From an uncultured Prevotellaceae bacterium (GTDB lineage: Bacteria > Bacteroidota > Bacteroidia > Bacteroidales > Bacteroidaceae): DNA of 64,000 bases. The translations under genes and the position numbers were made by a program. Location of the stretch: NCBI GenBank assembly GCA_947307015.1, contig CAMZHV010000008.1, positions 1 to 64,000 on the forward strand, in the 5' to 3' direction. Position 1 is the first letter of the stretch, and every line of letters starts with the position of its first letter. Below are positions 45,229-55,110 of the stretch, piece by piece. The notes under the pieces are model-generated. The model was given only the letters and a program-made list of their open reading frames with translations, was not told where the DNA came from and made no database searches.

Positions 45229-45270
45229 TCTGTCTTGGTAATGAAGGAGTTATGCGCAAAAGAAAAGCTT

Positions 45271-45285
45271 TGGCACGCCTCTTGC
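45271..45285 (+). promoter_or_regulatory. Sigma-54 type promoter of hsp20
   Basis: TTGGCACGCCTCTTGCC (45270-45286) matches the -24/-12 consensus TGGCACG-N4-TTGC exactly in both boxes with correct spacing. The start would be near 45297, giving a 75-nt leader. No TAnnTTTG box is seen. Confidence 0.75.
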
Positions 45286-45371
45286 CCAAGAACAGGTGAA
45301 CGCCGATGCGAAAGCTGAGACGCTTCAAAAAGTAAACATGTCTAACCTTTAATCAATAGGAGATTAAAACT

Positions 45372-45791
45372 ATGTTACCAGTAATGTTTAAGAACAGTTG
45401 GTTCCCCACCGTCTTCGACGACTTCTTCGACAGTGAAATCACAACCCATTGCACGGCACCTGCCGTCAACGTGAAAGTTAACGAGAACGCCTATATCATG
45501 GAGGTGGCAGCTCCAGGCCTCAAGAAAGACTTCTGCCGCATCAGCATCAACGACGAAGGCAACCTCACCGTCGCCATTGAGAACAAGTTCGAGCACAAGG
45601 AAGAGGACAAGAAGGAGCACTACCTGCGCCGCGAGTTCTCCTACACCAACTACCAGCAGGCATACGCGCTGCCGAAGGATGTCGACCGCAACGCCATCGC
45701 AGCCAAGGTCGAGGATGGCGTACTCACCATCACCCTGCCCAAGGTGAAGAAAGAGGAAGTCAAGGTGTCCCGCAGCATCGACATTGCATAA
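45372..45791 (+). CDS. Small heat-shock protein (Hsp20/alpha-crystallin)
   Basis: A 139-residue ATP-independent holdase chaperone. The alpha-crystallin domain spans residues ~30-125: APAVNVKVNENAYIMEVAAPGLKKDFCRISI, then YLRREFSYTNYQQAYALPKDVD and the closing AAKVEDGVLTITLPKVKKEE (A-x-x-x-n-G-v-L motif). A short N-terminal arm MLPVMFKNSWFPTVFDDFFD precedes it. It is monocistronic, with a strong terminator after it. Upstream are a sigma-54 promoter and a tandem activator site rather than a CIRCE element or a heat-shock sigma box, so control by an NtrC-type activator is likely. Confidence 0.95.
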   Translation: MLPVMFKNSWFPTVFDDFFDSEITTHCTAPAVNVKVNENAYIMEVAAPGLKKDFCRISINDEGNLTVAIENKFEHKEEDKKEHYLRREFSYTNYQQAYALPKDVDRNAIAAKVEDGVLTITLPKVKKEEVKVSRSIDIA

Positions 45792-45834
45792 CGCATAACG
45801 CTTTTATACATTAACCAGGGTCTTTCAGACCTTT

Positions 45835-45871
45835 AGAGACATTGACCACCTAATAGCTGGTCAATGTCTCT
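45835..45871 (+). terminator. Terminator of hsp20
   Basis: 14-bp perfect stem AGAGACATTGACCA / TGGTCAATGTCTCT with a 9-nt loop, followed by TTTTC. Confidence 0.9.
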
Positions 45872-46238
45872 TTTTCTTCATTTTTATTGTCTCTTTGCGG
45901 CGTGAAAACGGGAGATAAGGTTATTTAGAGACATGATCAGAGGTAATAACTCAGGATTTGCGATAAAAAGTGTGAAAACATTGCAAAAACTCGGATTTTA
46001 TAAAGTTTGTTTTATAGAAAACACATAGATTTGTAAACAAAACTTAATAAAATCGTATGATTCTTATTAATAATTTGGGCTCAGTCCGAAAAGCCTGCTT
46101 GTAACAAGCTTTTCGGACTGAGCCAATTTAACACCTACAAAGAGGGACTGGATCTGGATGTCCTGCGGCGGTAGTGCATGGAGAGGAGAGGACGTTTCTG
46201 CGCGGATGCTTCAAGTACATGGCGCACATCACCAGCCG
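45872..46238. other. Intergenic region between hsp20 and the BspA-like gene
   Basis: An A/T-rich stretch without an ORF or clear promoter. It contains a partial copy of the terminator stem (TTAGAGACATGATCAGAGG near 45924) and a 17-bp perfect inverted repeat at 46078-46094 / 46108-46124 (GGCTCAGTCCGAAAAGC), which may terminate transcription coming from the BspA-like gene on the minus strand. Confidence 0.5.
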
Positions 46239-47768
46239 TCACCTCCTCACCTTCACACTCCGCTCGCCCACCTTCACGATGACCACCTTCTCTGCCGCCG
46301 CTGCCACGTTCACCCTCGTCGCGCCCTCAGCCGCTGTGGTGTTGCCGATGAGCTTGCCGCTGAGGTCATAGACCCTGATGGGCGTGCCAGCCTCGGCTCC
46401 TTCAATCGTCAGCCCGCTGCCCTCGCTCTGTATCAGCACCGGCATCGCCTTCACCTCCGTCACCGCATCCTCATCGCCCGTGATCCCCTCCTTCTGCGGC
46501 TCTACGTCAATCCAGCAGAGGGTTGCCGTGGCTGTTTCGGAGTTGGTGTAACCCTCGCGCGTGGCATAGACGCTGATGTGATAGGTGACATTCAGGTTAA
46601 CCGTGCTGCCACTGCCGTACGTCACGTCGCTGTCCTTAATATCATATTTAAACTCAGCCCCCTCCGTCGCACATTTGAACGACAACTGCCCGTTCTGATA
46701 ATGTATCGTCGGCTTCGCACACACCTTCGTTTCTGGCGTTGGTCCAGGATCAGGTGTTATTCCGCCTCCATCACCTTCCTCGATGAAGAAGAAATCTTTC
46801 CAGCCTGCTGTCGCCTTGTATTTATCTATGGTGCCCACAGGCACGTAGAGAGTGGCATTATTGAAGGTGTTTAGGCTGAAGGTTCTACTGTCAGGTGCTT
46901 TTCCTGTAATCGCAAACGGCTCTTCAATCAACGAAATGACAGATTCGAGGTTACATCCTTCGAACGCCTCCCGTCCAATGCTCGTCACGCTGTTGGGGAT
47001 GGTCACGGAGGTCAGGCCGCGGCAACCGGCGAACGCACCGCCTCCAATGCTCGTCACGCTATTGGGGATGGTCACGGAGGTCAGGCCGCTGCAATAATAG
47101 AACGCACTCTCTCCAATGCTCGTAACGCTGTTGCCGATGGTCACGGAAGTCAGGCCGATGCAATAATAGAACGCACCGCCTCCAATGCTCGTCACGCTAT
47201 TGGGGATGGTCACGGAGGTCAGGCCGATGCAACCATAGAACGCCCATGCTCCAATGCTCGTCACGCTATTGGGGATGGTCACGGATGTCAGGCCGCTGCA
47301 CCAAGCGAACGCATAATTTCCAATGCTCGTCACGCTGTTGGGGATGGTCACGGATGTCAGGCCGCGGCAACCATAGAACGCCTCGTATCCAATGCTCGTC
47401 ACGCTGCTGGGGATGGTCACGGAGGTCAGGCCGCTGCAATTATAGAACGCCCAATCTCCAATGCTCGTCACGCTATTGGGGATGGTCACGGAGGTCAGGC
47501 CGTTGCAATAAGAGAACGCACGCTCTCCAATGCTCGTCACCCTTCGCGTCCTGTTCCTGAAGGTCACTTCCTCGGGAATCACAACGGTGCCTGAATAGGT
47601 GTCAGAACCATTACCCGTCACCTCCAACTCCCTTCCCTCATTGATATAGTTATAATAAATCGTCACGCCATCAGCATTCTCCACTTTGATGTCGTATGCG
47701 TAAGCCTCGTTGCAGACGAAGCACATGATCAGCGCCATCAGCGCTACAAATAATCCTTTCGTTTTCAT
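46239..47768 (-). CDS. BspA-like leucine-rich repeat surface protein
   Basis: Signal peptide MKTKGLFVALMALIMCFVCNEAYA. Residues ~80-290 hold nine LRR_5 repeats of 23 residues (LTSVTIPNSVTSIGxxAFxxC), a Treponema/BspA type that mediates adhesion to host proteins or other bacteria in studied examples. A beta domain (PTIHYQNGQLSFKCATEGAEF, VNLNVTYHISVYATREGYTNS) and a tail of T9SS-sorting type (PIRVYDLSGKLIGN ... VVIVKVGERSVKVRR) follow. The repeats are almost identical at DNA level (69-bp units), suggesting recent expansion. A TAACTTTG box at 47949-47956 (minus) would give a ~170-nt leader. Confidence 0.85.
   Translation of the reverse strand: MKTKGLFVALMALIMCFVCNEAYAYDIKVENADGVTIYYNYINEGRELEVTGNGSDTYSGTVVIPEEVTFRNRTRRVTSIGERAFSYCNGLTSVTIPNSVTSIGDWAFYNCSGLTSVTIPSSVTSIGYEAFYGCRGLTSVTIPNSVTSIGNYAFAWCSGLTSVTIPNSVTSIGAWAFYGCIGLTSVTIPNSVTSIGGGAFYYCIGLTSVTIGNSVTSIGESAFYYCSGLTSVTIPNSVTSIGGGAFAGCRGLTSVTIPNSVTSIGREAFEGCNLESVISLIEEPFAITGKAPDSRTFSLNTFNNATLYVPVGTIDKYKATAGWKDFFFIEEGDGGGITPDPGPTPETKVCAKPTIHYQNGQLSFKCATEGAEFKYDIKDSDVTYGSGSTVNLNVTYHISVYATREGYTNSETATATLCWIDVEPQKEGITGDEDAVTEVKAMPVLIQSEGSGLTIEGAEAGTPIRVYDLSGKLIGNTTAAEGATRVNVAAAAEKVVIVKVGERSVKVRR
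46980..47540 (-). repeat. 69-bp tandem repeats encoding LRR units
   Basis: Roughly eight near-identical copies of a 69-bp unit (CCAATGCTCGTCACGCTATT / GGGGATGGTCACGGA words on the plus strand). Only the loop codons AFxxC vary between units. Array length is likely to vary between strains. Confidence 0.9.
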
Positions 47769-48109
47769 ATTAATATCAATTTTAATATGTCATCAAATTC
47801 TTTGTTTTCTTTTTTTACACGAATGTCCATAAATGGGTACATTAATCTGTCATAAATAATTCATGGACAATTATATGGAACCATTCGTGGCTATTAGTGT
47901 GAAAAAGGGAATACTTGGATGTTCAATATTGTTTCTTGTTTTCGCCCGCAAAGTTACACATTATTTCAATACGCCCGCATAAAAATCCCCGATTTGTTGA
48001 TGCCTATAGAAACGAATTGCCATAATTCACATAATTTCATCCGGAAAGGGCAGGAGTTGGGCTGAAAGGGGTGATTTGTACGGATTATCATGATTATTTT
48101 CTGACTTTA
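47769..48109. other. Intergenic region between the BspA-like gene and tRNA-Arg
   Basis: Holds the putative -7 box of the BspA-like gene (47949-47956, minus) and, in its presumed leader, inverted word repeats (CACGAATG / CATTCGTG and TGTCCAT / ATGGACA at about 47818-47892). No ORF of interest is seen. Confidence 0.5.
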
Positions 48110-48141
48110 TTTGGTCAGGTCAAGAAATTGCTGTATCTTCG
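48110..48141 (+). promoter_or_regulatory. Promoter of tRNA-Arg
   Basis: TTTGG at 48110-48114, 19-nt spacer, TATCTTCG at 48134-48141. The tRNA begins 15 nt later. Confidence 0.8.
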
Positions 48142-48156
48142 CGGCCGAATTTCAGC

Positions 48157-48228
48157 GGCCCTGTAGTTCAACGGATAGAATAGAGGTTTCCTAAACCTTA
48201 GATAGGGGTTCGATTCCCCTCGGGGCTA
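48157..48228 (+). tRNA. tRNA-Arg (anticodon CCU)
   Basis: A 72-nt cloverleaf: acceptor GGCCCTG / CGGGGCT (G1-U72 wobble), D stem GTTC/GAAT, anticodon stem GAGGT/ACCTT with loop TTCCTAA giving anticodon CCT (reads AGG), T stem AGGGG/CCCCT with loop TTCGATT, discriminator A. The CCA is not encoded. It lies between its promoter and a small hairpin terminator. Confidence 0.95.
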
Positions 48229-48239
48229 CTTCGCTGTGT

Positions 48240-48277
48240 CCCTGCAAAGCCTTTTTGTGAGTGCGTTGCAGGGATTT
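48240..48277 (+). terminator. Terminator after tRNA-Arg
   Basis: CCCTGCAA (48240-48247) and TTGCAGGG (48266-48273) can pair and are followed by ATTTTG. Confidence 0.55.
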
Positions 48278-48330
48278 TGTGTGCAATAGGCAGATTTTTC
48301 GAGGTTAAGGATGAAAAAAGTGGTGAAAAT

Positions 48331-48362
48331 TTTGCATATATCGTTATTTTGCAGTACTTTTG
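48331..48362 (+). promoter_or_regulatory. Promoter of the rimP-nusA-infB operon
   Basis: TTTG at 48331-48334, 20 nt, TACTTTTG at 48355-48362. The leader to the rimP ATG is about 95 nt. Confidence 0.8.
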
Positions 48363-48462
48363 CAGCGCAAAACAGATGAAGCGAGGGGCCGCAGGGTTCT
48401 TCGCTTCACTCTTAAAACTGATGGCCTAACAAAAAACATATAGAAAAAGACAATCAACGACA

Positions 48463-48930
48463 ATGATTGACGCAAGCAAAGTGAAAGCATTGGTTGAGCA
48501 ATGGCTCGACGGTAAAGAGTATTTTCTGACAGACCTCACGGTGACACCCGATGACTGCATCACCGTGGAGATAGACCAGGCAGACGGCGTATGGATTGAG
48601 GACTGCGTGCAGCTCTCGCGCTACATCGAGGATCACCTCTCGCGTGACGAGGAGGACTACGAGCTCGAAGTGGGCAGCGCCGGCCTTGGACAGCCCTTCA
48701 AGGTGCTGCGACAGTGGCAGAACCACATCGACAAGCCCGTGGAGATTATCACCACCGACAGCCGAAAGCTCAAGGGCACGCTCCGTGCAGCAGATGCAGA
48801 CAGCGTCACGCTCGCTGTCCGTCAGAAGGTGCAGGTCGAAGGCAAGAAACGCCCCGTCATGCAGGATGTAGACATCACCCTGCCGATGAGCGAGGTGAAG
48901 AGCGGCCGCTACATCATAGACTTCAAATAA
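48463..48930 (+). CDS. rimP: Ribosome maturation factor RimP
   Basis: RimP assists late 30S subunit assembly. The 155-residue product has the N-terminal alpha/beta domain (ITVEIDQADGVWIEDCVQLSRYIEDHL, YELEVGSAGLGQPFKVLRQW) and a C-terminal SH3-like domain (VEIITTDSRKLKGTLRAADADSVTLAV). The pattern YELEVGSAGL..PF corresponds to the family signature (yeLEVSSPGldrPL). First gene of the classical rimP-nusA-infB operon, 15 bp before nusA. Confidence 0.95.
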   Translation: MIDASKVKALVEQWLDGKEYFLTDLTVTPDDCITVEIDQADGVWIEDCVQLSRYIEDHLSRDEEDYELEVGSAGLGQPFKVLRQWQNHIDKPVEIITTDSRKLKGTLRAADADSVTLAVRQKVQVEGKKRPVMQDVDITLPMSEVKSGRYIIDFK

Positions 48931-48945
48931 CAAAAACATACATAC

Positions 48946-50235
48946 ATGGCAAAGAAACAAAACAACGCACTCATTGACACTTTCCAAGAGTTCAAAGAGA
49001 CCAAAAACATTGATCGCGCCACACTTGTGAGCGTGCTCGAAGAGAGCTTCCGTAACGTCATCGCCAAGATGAAAGGTACTGACGAAAACTATGACGTCAT
49101 CGTGAATCCCGATAAGGGCGATTTCGAGATTTACCAAAATCGTACCGTGGTGCCTGATGACGAAGTCACTGACCCTAATATGCAGATCGGTTTGAGCGAA
49201 GCTCGCCAGATTGCTGACGACTACGAGATTGGTGAGGACGTGTCGGAACCTGTGGATTTCTCGAAATTCGGTCGCCGTGCTATCTTGACGCTGCGCCAGA
49301 CCCTTGCCTCGCGTATCTTGGAGCTGGAGCATGACGCATTATACAATAAATATAAGGAGATGGTGGGTGATGTTATCTCGGCTGAGGTTTATCAGGTGTG
49401 GCACAAAGAAGTGCTGTTGCTGGACGAGGAGGGCAACGAGCTGTTGCTTCCCAAGAATGAGCAGATTCCTGGTGACTTCTTCCGCAAGGGCGAGCCTGCC
49501 CGTGCTGTCGTAGCTCGCGTGGACAATTCCACGGGCAACCCGAAAATCATCCTCTCGCGCACCAGCCCTGTCTTCTTGCAGCGACTCCTCGAGGCCGAGG
49601 TACCTGAGATTGCTGAAGGCATCATCTCCATCCGTAAAATTGCCCGTGTGCCGGGCGAACGTGCCAAGATTGCCGTTGAGAGCTTCGATGACCGCGTGGA
49701 TCCCGTGGGAGCCTGCGTCGGCGTACGCGGCAGCCGTGTTCATGGCATCGTTCGTGAGTTGAAGGGTGAGAACTTGGACGTGATCCAGTGGACTAACAAT
49801 CCGCAGCTGCTTATCGCACGTGCTTTGGGTCCCGCTGAGATCAATAGCATTAATCTCGATCAGGAGTCCAAGCACTGTGAGGTTTACCTCGATCCCGATC
49901 AGGTCAGTTTGGCTATCGGTAAGGGCGGTTTGAACATCCGTCTGGCTTCGATGCTTACCGACACCGTCATTGATGTCTATCGCGAATTGCCAGAAGGTGA
50001 AGAGGAGGATCTCGAGGATGATATCCACCTTGACGACTTCAAGGACGAAATCGACGAGTGGGTCATCGAAGAGTTGAAGAAGAACGGCTGGACTACAGCG
50101 CGCTCCGTACTCGAAGCTCCCCGCGAGATGCTTATCAAGAATGCCGACCTTGAAGAAGAAACCGTTGACGAAGTGCTCAATATCCTACGACAGGAATTCC
50201 CCGAAGATGAGGAAGATCAGGAAAGTGAAAAATGA
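48946..50235 (+). CDS. nusA: Transcription termination/antitermination protein NusA
   Basis: NusA binds RNA polymerase and modulates pausing, termination and antitermination. Domain order: N-terminal polymerase-binding region (residues 1-~130), S1 domain (GDVISAEVYQVWHKEVLL onward), KH1 with VGACVGVRGSRVHGIVRELKGE and KH2 with LAIGKGGLNIRLASMLT, then an acidic helix-hairpin tail (ELPEGEEEDLEDDIHLDDF, ending EDEEDQESEK). At 429 aa it has normal length for Bacteroidota. It is separated from infB by 28 bp that include AAAGTGAAAAATAAAT-type word repeats. Confidence 0.96.
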   Translation: MAKKQNNALIDTFQEFKETKNIDRATLVSVLEESFRNVIAKMKGTDENYDVIVNPDKGDFEIYQNRTVVPDDEVTDPNMQIGLSEARQIADDYEIGEDVSEPVDFSKFGRRAILTLRQTLASRILELEHDALYNKYKEMVGDVISAEVYQVWHKEVLLLDEEGNELLLPKNEQIPGDFFRKGEPARAVVARVDNSTGNPKIILSRTSPVFLQRLLEAEVPEIAEGIISIRKIARVPGERAKIAVESFDDRVDPVGACVGVRGSRVHGIVRELKGENLDVIQWTNNPQLLIARALGPAEINSINLDQESKHCEVYLDPDQVSLAIGKGGLNIRLASMLTDTVIDVYRELPEGEEEDLEDDIHLDDFKDEIDEWVIEELKKNGWTTARSVLEAPREMLIKNADLEEETVDEVLNILRQEFPEDEEDQESEK

Positions 50236-50263
50236 AAGAACGAAAAGTGAAAAATAAATATTT

Positions 50264-53158
50264 ATGCCCATAAGAATCAATAAAGTCACAAAAGAATGTA
50301 GCATTGGCTTGCAGACACTTGTTGCCTTCCTGAACAAGAAAGGTTATACTGACGTGGAGGCCAACCCCAATGCGACGATCACAGACGAACAATACGCGCT
50401 TGTGCAGGCGGAATTCAATAAGGATAAAGGCCTGCTGGCTCAGGCGCAGAAGATTTCTACGGCACGCAAAACAAAGGAGAAGAAGGAGACTATTGTGCTT
50501 ACCGAGGATGATGAGGCGCTGCCGCTGACCGAGGTTAAGAAGCCCAAGTTCGTGGGACATATCAACTTGGACAGCAAAGGCAACCCTGTCACGATGCCCG
50601 CAACAAAGCCTTCAACATCCTCATCATCACAGTCCGCAGAGAAGCCTGCCGAGAAAAAGCAAGAAGCAGCACCGGCGAAGAAAGAGCAACCCGTGGCAAC
50701 GGAGGTTAAGGAGGAAAAAACGACTCCAGCTGAACCTTCGTCCGTTAAGCAGCCAGCCGAGACACAACCAGCCGAACAGCCAGTGGCACAACAAGCTGCT
50801 GAGCCGACACCTGCTGAGGCACAGCCTGCAGATCAGAATTCTAAGTCTTCGTCAACGCCTTCCAAGAAGAAAAAAGGCGTAGAATTAGAGGAAGTAGATG
50901 GTGTCTATCGTGTCAAGGGTCCCACAGAGCCTCCTCTCACGCTGAACATCAAAGGTCATATTGATCTTGACTCGCTCAACCAGAGCACACGCCCCCCTCG
51001 TTCCAAGAAGCGCAAGAAGGGTGGTAGTGCTACGGGAACAGCCCAGGGCACAAGTGAGGGCCGTCGTGGCAAGAAGAAGGAACGCGTGGACATCAATGCC
51101 GAAGCAGCCAAGCAGCAGAATCAGGGTGGTGGTCAGCCCAAGAAGAACAAGGGCGGCAACCAGCAGCCGCAGCAGAACCAGCAGAACAAAGGCGAAGGCA
51201 AGCGCCGCAAGAAAAACCAGCCTAAGGAGCCTATCATCACGCCCGAGCAGAGCGATGAAGAGGTCGCCAAGCAGGTTCGTGAGACGCTGGCGCGCCTTAC
51301 CGCTGGCAAGAATAAGGCGCTCGGTAAGGGTGCCAAGTACCGCCGCGAGAAGCGCGAGAATATCCGCGCCGGCATGGAGGCTGAGTTGGAGCAGCTGGAA
51401 CAGGAGTCTAAGATTCTGAAGCTCACGGAGTTTGTGACGGCCAACGAGCTGGCCTCGATGATGAACGTCCCCGTGACGCAGGTCATCGGCACTTGCATGA
51501 GCCTCGGCGTTATGGTCAGCATCAATCAGCGCATGGACAAGGAAACCATCGATCTCGTAGCCGACGAATTTGGTTTCCAGACCGAATATGTCAGTGCCGA
51601 CGTCAGCGAAGCCGTGCATGAGGAAGCCGACGACGAAGCAGATCTCGTGCCCCGCGCACCTATCGTTACCGTCATGGGTCATGTCGACCACGGTAAAACC
51701 TCACTCCTCGACTATATTCGCAAGACTAACGTCATTGCTGGTGAGGCGGGCGGTATCACGCAGCACATCGGTGCCTACAACGTGAAGCTCGACGACGGTC
51801 GCCACATCACCTTCCTTGACACCCCTGGTCACGAGGCCTTTACCGCCATGCGTGCCCGTGGTGCCCAGGTGACGGACATCGCTATCATCATCATCGCTGC
51901 AGACGACGATATCATGCCGCAGACGAAGGAAGCCATCAACCACGCTGTGGCTGCTGGTGTACCCATCGTCTTTGCCATCAACAAGATAGACAAACCTGCC
52001 GCCAACCCCGAGAAGATCAAGGAACATCTCGCACAGATGAACTTCCTCGTCGAGGACTGGGGAGGCAAGTACCAGAGTCAGGACATCAGTGCCAAGAAAG
52101 GAATGGGTGTGCCCGAGCTCATGGAAAAGGTGCTGCTCGAAGCCGAGATGCTTGACCTCAAGGCCAATCCCAACCGCAAGGCTACGGGTTCCATCATCGA
52201 GTCGTCGCTGGACAAGGGCCGTGGCTACGTAGCCACCGTGCTCTGTTCTAACGGTACGCTGAAGATGGGTGATATTCTGCTGGCTGGCACCAACTACGGC
52301 CGCATCAAGGCTATGTTCAACGAACGTGGACAGCGCATCAAGGAGATTGGTCCTTCTGAGGCTGCCACCGTGCTCGGCTTGAACGGTGCTCCGCAGGCTG
52401 GCGACACATTCCATGTCATGGACAGCGACCAGGAAGCCCGCGAGATTGCCTCCAAGCGCGAGCAGTTACAGCGCGAACAGGGCATCCGCACTCAGCACCA
52501 CCTCACGCTCGATGAGATTGGTCGCCGCATTGAACAGGGCGGTTTCCAGGAGTTGAACGTTATCGTCAAGGGCGACGTGGACGGCTCCATCGAAGCCCTC
52601 AGCGACTCGCTCATCAAGCTCTCTACCGAGAAGATTGCCGTCAATGTCATCCACAAGGCAGTGGGACAGATTTCCGAGAATGATGTCTCGCTGGCCGCAG
52701 CTTCCGATGCCATCATCGTGGCCTTCCAGGTTCGCCCCTCCGCGCAGGCTCGCAAGGCTGCCGACCAGCAGGGCGTCGAGATCCGCACGTACAGCATCAT
52801 CTACGATGCTATCGAGGAGGTCAAGGAAGCCATGGAAGGTATGCTCGCACCCGAAGTCAAGGAAGAGGTCACGGCACAGCTCGAAGTGCGTCAGGTATTC
52901 CACATCTCCAAGGTCGGTACGGTGGCTGGTGCATACGTTATGGATGGCAAAGTCAGCCGCAGCAACAAGGCTCGCATCATCCGTGACGGTATCGTCATCC
53001 ATACGGGTGCCATTGATGCCCTCAAACGTTTCAAAGATGACGTGAAGGAAGTCTCGACTAATTTTGAGTGTGGTATCTCGCTCGTCAACTACAGTGACAT
53101 CCGCGAAGGCGACACCATCGAAACCTTCCAAGAGATTGAAGTTAAGGCTAAACTGTAA
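50264..53158 (+). CDS. infB: Translation initiation factor IF-2
   Basis: IF-2 delivers fMet-tRNA to the 30S subunit using GTP. Residues 1-~60 form the N-terminal helical module ([29 protein letters not shown]). Residues ~100-350 are a low-complexity Ala/Pro/Glu/Lys linker. The core follows: G1 [15 protein letters not shown]3 [10 protein letters not shown]4 NKIDKP and C-terminal domains with [17 protein letters not shown] and [19 protein letters not shown]. At 964 aa it is typical for the class. The stop overlaps the cvpA start (TAATG). Confidence 0.97.
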   Translation: MPIRINKVTKECSIGLQTLVAFLNKKGYTDVEANPNATITDEQYALVQAEFNKDKGLLAQAQKISTARKTKEKKETIVLTEDDEALPLTEVKKPKFVGHINLDSKGNPVTMPATKPSTSSSSQSAEKPAEKKQEAAPAKKEQPVATEVKEEKTTPAEPSSVKQPAETQPAEQPVAQQAAEPTPAEAQPADQNSKSSSTPSKKKKGVELEEVDGVYRVKGPTEPPLTLNIKGHIDLDSLNQSTRPPRSKKRKKGGSATGTAQGTSEGRRGKKKERVDINAEAAKQQNQGGGQPKKNKGGNQQPQQNQQNKGEGKRRKKNQPKEPIITPEQSDEEVAKQVRETLARLTAGKNKALGKGAKYRREKRENIRAGMEAELEQLEQESKILKLTEFVTANELASMMNVPVTQVIGTCMSLGVMVSINQRMDKETIDLVADEFGFQTEYVSADVSEAVHEEADDEADLVPRAPIVTVMGHVDHGKTSLLDYIRKTNVIAGEAGGITQHIGAYNVKLDDGRHITFLDTPGHEAFTAMRARGAQVTDIAIIIIAADDDIMPQTKEAINHAVAAGVPIVFAINKIDKPAANPEKIKEHLAQMNFLVEDWGGKYQSQDISAKKGMGVPELMEKVLLEAEMLDLKANPNRKATGSIIESSLDKGRGYVATVLCSNGTLKMGDILLAGTNYGRIKAMFNERGQRIKEIGPSEAATVLGLNGAPQAGDTFHVMDSDQEAREIASKREQLQREQGIRTQHHLTLDEIGRRIEQGGFQELNVIVKGDVDGSIEALSDSLIKLSTEKIAVNVIHKAVGQISENDVSLAAASDAIIVAFQVRPSAQARKAADQQGVEIRTYSIIYDAIEEVKEAMEGMLAPEVKEEVTAQLEVRQVFHISKVGTVAGAYVMDGKVSRSNKARIIRDGIVIHTGAIDALKRFKDDVKEVSTNFECGISLVNYSDIREGDTIETFQEIEVKAKL

Positions 53159-53661
53159 TGAACGGTTTCGACATTCTCTTCCTTATCGTGCTTGCCTTGG
53201 GTGCGTGGAAAGGGTGGAGTGGGGGCTTCCTCAGGGAAGTCCTCGCGCTCATTGGGGTCTTCCTGGGCCTCTTTGTGGCCTACAAGCTTTATGAGCAAGT
53301 GGGTTTCCACATCGCACCTTATATCAATGTTAAGCCCACCTATGCCAACATCATCGCCTTCGCCCTCATTTTCATCGGTGTGCCGGTGCTGCTGGGTTGG
53401 TTGGCTTCTTTGTTGACGAAGTTCATGGAGTGGGCGGGGCTGGAGAGTGTCAACCGTCTTGGCGGTGTTATTGTCTGTGTCGTCAAATACGCAGTCATTC
53501 TTGGAGCGGTTTGCAATGTTCTTTCTATCACTCATTTGGTCACGGAAGAAGCGGAGAACAACTCCATCCTATTCAAGCCCTTGAAGCAGACAACGTCCGT
53601 GGCCTTTGAACTTGCCAAGAAACAGTGGAAAGGAGCCACAGAAATGAAATGCGATGACTGA
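53158..53661 (+). CDS. CvpA family membrane protein
   Basis: A 167-residue protein with four hydrophobic segments ([56 protein letters not shown] and [21 protein letters not shown]). The N-terminal [22 protein letters not shown] pattern and the central NRLGGV match the CvpA family, linked in E. coli to colicin V production and bile or envelope stress. It is translationally coupled to infB and overlaps sufB by 8 bp. Confidence 0.88.
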   Translation: MNGFDILFLIVLALGAWKGWSGGFLREVLALIGVFLGLFVAYKLYEQVGFHIAPYINVKPTYANIIAFALIFIGVPVLLGWLASLLTKFMEWAGLESVNRLGGVIVCVVKYAVILGAVCNVLSITHLVTEEAENNSILFKPLKQTTSVAFELAKKQWKGATEMKCDD

Positions 53662-55108
53662 ACAGAAGAATGCCTTTGTCCGTTCCGTGGCTGATAAAGC
53701 CTATGAGTACGGCTTCACGACCGATGTGGAGACGGAGGTCATCGAGCGCGGACTCAACGAGGACACCGTGCGGCTCATCTCTGAGAAGAAAGGCGAGCCG
53801 GACTGGCTTCTGGACTTCCGCCTCAAAGCCTTCCGCTACTGGCAGACGCAGCAGCAACCCTCGTGGGGTCACCTCACGATGCCCGACATCGACTATCAGG
53901 CTATCTCCTACTATGCCGACCCGACAAAGAGAAAAGCCCCCCTTGGGGGGCCACAGGGGGCTATTGATCCTGAGCTCATGAAGACCTTTGACAAGCTTGG
54001 CATACCCCTCGAAGAGCGCCTCGCTCTCAGCGGCACAGCTGTCGATGCCGTCATGGATTCCGTCTCCGTGAAGACCACCTTTCGCGAGCGTTTGGCCCAG
54101 CAGGGCATCATTTTCTGTTCCATCAGCGAGGCCGTGAAGACGCATCCCGACCTTGTCCGCAAATATCTCGGCACCGTAGTACCTTATCGCGACAACTTTT
54201 TTGCTGCCCTGAACAGCGCTGTGTTCTCCGACGGCTCCTTTGTCTATATTCCCAAGGGCGTGCGCTGTCCCATGGAGCTCAGCACCTATTTCCGCATCAA
54301 CGCCCAAGGCACGGGGCAGTTTGAGCGTACGCTCATCGTAGCCGACGAGGACGCATACGTCAGCTACCTTGAAGGCTGCACGGCGCCCATGCGCGACGAG
54401 AACCAACTTCATGCTGCCATCGTGGAGATCGTGGTTGAGAACCGCGCCGAGGTCAAGTATTCTACCGTGCAGAACTGGTATCCTGGCGACAAGGACGGCA
54501 AGGGTGGTGTGTTGAACCTCGTCACCAAGCGCGGACTCTTGCGTGGCGTCAACTCCAAGCTCTCGTGGACTCAGGTGGAGACCGGTTCTGCCATCACCTG
54601 GAAATATCCCTCCTGTGTGCTGGCGGGCGAAGGGTCGCAGGCCGAATTCTACAGCGTTGCCGTGACCAACAACTTTCAGCAGGCTGACACAGGCACCAAG
54701 ATGGTGCATCTCGCACCTCGCACCAGTTCCACCATCATCTCCAAGGGCATCAGCGCCGGACGTTCGCAGAACTCCTATCGCGGTCTTGTGCGCATCGCCA
54801 AGCGAGCCGAGAAAGCCCGCAACTACAGCTCGTGCGACAGCCTTCTTCTCTCTTCGACCTGTGGTGCCCACACTTTCCCCTACATGGATGTGCAGAACCC
54901 CTCTGCCGTCGTGGAGCACGAAGCCACGACCTCCAAGATCTCCGAGGACCAGCTTTTCTATTGCCAGCAGCGCGGCATACCTCAAGAAGAAGCCGTTGGC
55001 TTGATCGTCAACGGCTATGCAAAGGATGTCCTCAATAAGCTCCCCATGGAGTTCGCCGTTGAGGCACAGAAGCTCCTCAGCGTCTCTCTCGAAGGGACGG
55101 TGGGATAG
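53654..55108 (+). CDS. sufB: Fe-S cluster assembly scaffold SufB
   Basis: SufB forms the SufBCD scaffold on which Fe-S clusters are built. The 484-residue protein carries [47 protein letters not shown] and the C-terminal segment SDSLLLSS-like [17 protein letters not shown]. It has a normal length except for residues ~95-102 ([13 protein letters not shown]), encoded by a type-C palindrome at 53935-53962. In related genomes sufC, sufD and sufS usually follow directly; here the next gene is convergent and unrelated, so the operon is interrupted after sufB. Confidence 0.95.
   Translation: MTEQKNAFVRSVADKAYEYGFTTDVETEVIERGLNEDTVRLISEKKGEPDWLLDFRLKAFRYWQTQQQPSWGHLTMPDIDYQAISYYADPTKRKAPLGGPQGAIDPELMKTFDKLGIPLEERLALSGTAVDAVMDSVSVKTTFRERLAQQGIIFCSISEAVKTHPDLVRKYLGTVVPYRDNFFAALNSAVFSDGSFVYIPKGVRCPMELSTYFRINAQGTGQFERTLIVADEDAYVSYLEGCTAPMRDENQLHAAIVEIVVENRAEVKYSTVQNWYPGDKDGKGGVLNLVTKRGLLRGVNSKLSWTQVETGSAITWKYPSCVLAGEGSQAEFYSVAVTNNFQQADTGTKMVHLAPRTSSTIISKGISAGRSQNSYRGLVRIAKRAEKARNYSSCDSLLLSSTCGAHTFPYMDVQNPSAVVEHEATTSKISEDQLFYCQQRGIPQEEAVGLIVNGYAKDVLNKLPMEFAVEAQKLLSVSLEGTVG
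53935..53962. repeat. Type-C palindrome inside sufB
   Basis: AGCCCCCCttGGGGGG then CCACAGGGGGCT; the same sequence class as 25493-25519. It is in frame and encodes APLGGPQGA. Confidence 0.85.
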
Positions 55109-55110
55109 AC

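Noticed and set aside
46078-46124. 17-bp inverted repeat as an insertion-sequence end pair
   Set aside because: The arms are only 13 nt apart with no coding content between; a terminator-like hairpin is simpler.
46980-47540. Possible CRISPR-like array because of regular 69-bp periodicity
   Set aside because: The repeats encode an LRR protein in frame with a signal peptide; the variable parts are loop codons, not spacers.
53573-54985. Long open frame (470 codons) antisense to sufB
   Set aside because: It mirrors codon structure of a highly conserved gene; no family resemblance, signal or promoter.
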